Assembly (NCBI RefSeq): GCF_000626675.1
Contig: NZ_CP006842.1
Coordinates: 3,224,001 to 3,288,000, forward strand
Source: Corynebacterium glyciniphilum AJ 3170
GTDB lineage: Bacteria > Actinomycetota > Actinomycetes > Mycobacteriales > Mycobacteriaceae
DNA length: 64,000 nt
Direction: 5' to 3'
The number at the start of each line of letters is the position of its first letter. The first letter of the stretch is position 1. Positions 63,881 through 64,000 of the stretch are shown in pieces. Position numbers and translations under genes: made by a program. The notes under the pieces were generated by a model that was not told the origin of the DNA, did no database searches, and saw only the letters and a program-made list of their open reading frames with translations.

Positions 63881-64000
63881 TCAGTCGAGCGAGTCGGACA
63901 CCGCACCGGCGATGTCGTCGACCGCCCAAGCGAGACTCAGCGGGGTGGACGTCGCCAGTGCCAGTCCCACGTCCGAGTCGGAGATCACGGTCGCATTCCC
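63881..64000 (-). CDS. Third siderophore substrate-binding lipoprotein, C-terminus only
   Basis: The last 39 codons of a minus-strand gene are visible, ending ATSTPLSLAWAVDDIAGAVS then DSLD. The end SPLSIRWALDEGFLEDL of the protein at 59817-60938 aligns with PLSLAWAVDDI, so this is probably another FecB-type binding protein. The rest lies beyond the right edge. Confidence 0.7.
   Translation of the reverse strand, partial: GNATVISDSDVGLALATSTPLSLAWAVDDIAGAVSDSLD

Overview
The window is high-GC DNA from a mycolic-acid-containing actinobacterium, almost certainly a Corynebacterium. It carries the conserved corynebacterial envelope locus: MmpL-type trehalose-mycolate transporter, accD3, pks13, fadD32, cutinase-like protein, two mycolyltransferases, the decaprenyl-phosphoribose synthase UbiA protein, a PAP2 phosphatase and the galactofuranosyltransferase GlfT2. 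Genus-level assignment is inference from gene content and order; the species cannot be named from the sequence alone.

Layout. 1-3901: partial acyltransferase (possible trehalose-mycolate acetyltransferase), a DUF3068 protein and a polytopic envelope protein. 3911-5947: a GntR/ABC exporter operon with a perfect 20-bp palindromic operator. 6088-6811: a yybP-ykoY-type Mn2+ riboswitch followed by mntP. 6848-10291: a small membrane protein, a GT4 glycosyltransferase, an unusual HEPN-domain protein with a small overlapping partner, and an MtrP-like methyltransferase. 10625-14169: fadA-fadB beta-oxidation operon. 14330-22656: DedA, an MpaB-type oxygenase, a YihY-like protein with a start-codon problem, a YedE-TusA fusion, a secreted TAP-like peptidase, acetolactate decarboxylase and glycerate kinase. 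22679-31270: pckG, a DUF6802 pair, trmB, a NYN protein, the MmpL transporter and a YbhN/UPF0104 protein.

31236-37442 holds a GT87-like glycosyltransferase, a DUF3054 protein, a LysR/MFS pair and a DUF6230-DUF6114 pair. 37529-56164 is the mycolate and arabinogalactan core, all on the minus strand. FadD32 activates the meromycolate chain, AccD3 belongs to the carboxylase that makes the second substrate, Pks13 condenses them, the MmpL protein exports the trehalose ester, and the mycolyltransferases attach mycolate to trehalose or to arabinogalactan. UbiA and GlfT2 supply the arabinose donor precursor and the galactan.

56315-56790 is a RelBE/ParDE-type toxin-antitoxin module in which both genes carry a single-base frameshift at a G run. 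It is followed by an acyl-CoA dehydrogenase and an NAD-binding reductase under a strong promoter with an overlapping inverted repeat. 59817-64000 is an iron-siderophore locus: two complete substrate-binding lipoproteins and a partial third, an AraC regulator and a siderophore-interacting reductase, with two DtxR-type iron-box candidates.

The least explained parts are the HEPN pair, the DUF6230/DUF6114 pair with a long extra C-terminal region, an LGFP-repeat remnant beside the cutinase gene, and the YihY gene with no usable start for its conserved N-terminus. No rRNA, tRNA, CRISPR array or insertion sequence was seen.
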